Assembly: GCA_903910005.1 (NCBI GenBank)
Contig: CAIVXW010000050.1
Location: forward strand, 1 to 5,620
Source: an uncultured Methylococcaceae bacterium
Lineage (GTDB): Bacteria; Pseudomonadota; Gammaproteobacteria; Methylococcales; Methylococcaceae
Length of the DNA stretch: 5,620 bases
Direction: 5' to 3'
The notes under the pieces were generated by a model. It was given only the letters and a program-made list of their open reading frames with translations. It ran no database searches and was not told the origin of the DNA. A program made the translations under genes and the position numbers. Within the stretch, counting starts at the first letter, position 1. Every line of letters begins with the position of its first letter. Below are positions 5,305 through 5,620 of the stretch, in pieces.

Positions 5305-5620
5305 GGCAACAAGCTCCATCAGGGATGTAAATGGCTTAATGGTAACACACCACGATACCCCCCCATATTTGATGCCGCGTTTCAGGATGGAAAACAGACG
5401 CGGTAAAATGGCAGGGGTTCGCAAGCACCACAGTACCCGTTTCAAGCGGGTCGTCGTAATAACCTGCTGAGGTAGTCCTGGTGGCAGCGCAGATGCGGCC
5501 CGGTCGGCGCAAATTTTCACAACAACCCAAGATGGCAGCAACGCTGGAGGTTGCGGGAACCGGGTGACGCAACACGTCACGTGCCATCCCTCCCTGATGA
5601 ACAGGGTTTCCCGCGTAAAT
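5305..5620. other. Region upstream of nadA, no gene recognised
   Basis: I see no convincing gene. The nadA frame stays open to 5580, and another minus-strand frame starts at 5587, but neither encodes recognisable or low-complexity-free family sequence. Inverted repeats present are CCGCGT (5375-5380)/ACGCGG (5398-5403), ACCCG (5435-5439)/CGGGT (5447-5451), GTGACG (5564-5569)/CGTCAC (5575-5580), the near-palindrome CACGT-C-ACGTG (5573-5583), and CCCTG (5592-5596)/CAGGG (5602-5606), which is followed by TTT on the + strand. A run of seven C lies at 5358-5364. I found no promoter for nadA with both boxes well matched and no NadR-type TGTTTA palindrome. Confidence 0.5.
5314..5317 (-). promoter_or_regulatory. 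Ribosome binding site deciding the nadA start
   Basis: On the minus strand GGAG is followed by 9 bases and then the ATG at 5304. The upstream in-frame ATG at 5319 overlaps this GGAG and is itself preceded by CCATTTACATCCCTG, which has no purine-rich site. This favours 5304 as the start. Confidence 0.7.

Noticed and set aside
5305..5580. N-terminal extension of NadA by 92 residues from a GTG at 5580
   Set aside because: NadA of this type starts about where residue 1 is placed here. The extension shows no family motif, and a good GGAG lies before the ATG at 5304.

Overview
The window looks like a piece of a gammaproteobacterial chromosome. GC content is moderate, in the mid-50s by eye. Housekeeping genes are packed tightly, and the order pcnB-folK-panB-panC is the one I know from Pseudomonas and relatives. 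I cannot name a genus. No phage, plasmid, CRISPR or complete insertion sequence is visible.

Layout. Positions 1-3434 (+ strand) hold four genes whose stops and starts all overlap, by 1, 8 and 4 bases, so they are almost certainly one translationally coupled operon. The genes are poly(A) polymerase (pcnB, 5' end outside the window), the folate enzyme HPPK (folK), and the first and last enzymes of pantothenate synthesis (panB, panC). A complete initiator tRNA gene (tRNA-fMet, CCA encoded, 3466-3542, - strand) faces panC at only 31 bases, with its own promoter just upstream. Then comes a 667-base gene-free stretch (3543-4209) made of several repeat and hairpin units. After that lies nadA (quinolinate synthase, - strand, 4210-5304), and about 316 bases upstream of nadA in which I see no gene.

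How the genes work together. FolK serves tetrahydrofolate synthesis. PanB uses methylene-tetrahydrofolate to make ketopantoate, and PanC joins pantoate to beta-alanine to give pantothenate, the CoA precursor. NadA makes the NAD precursor quinolinate. The window is therefore mostly cofactor biosynthesis plus RNA 3'-end processing and translation initiation. panD and pgi, which follow panC in Pseudomonas as I remember it, are absent here; the tRNA gene takes that place.

The part worth a second look is 3543-4209. It holds (a) an inverted-repeat-bounded unit of about 132 bp with two kinds of internal tandem repeats, (b) a hairpin-rich segment ending in a long stem and a T7 run that could be the 3' end of an unannotated + strand RNA, (c) a 29-bp inverted repeat built from a 10-nt periodic CACGAAA-type motif, and (d) overlapping, mutually exclusive hairpins before the nadA 3' end. 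None of these is proven functional. The coding genes are ordinary, apart from a few changes at usually conserved positions in PanC and PanB.
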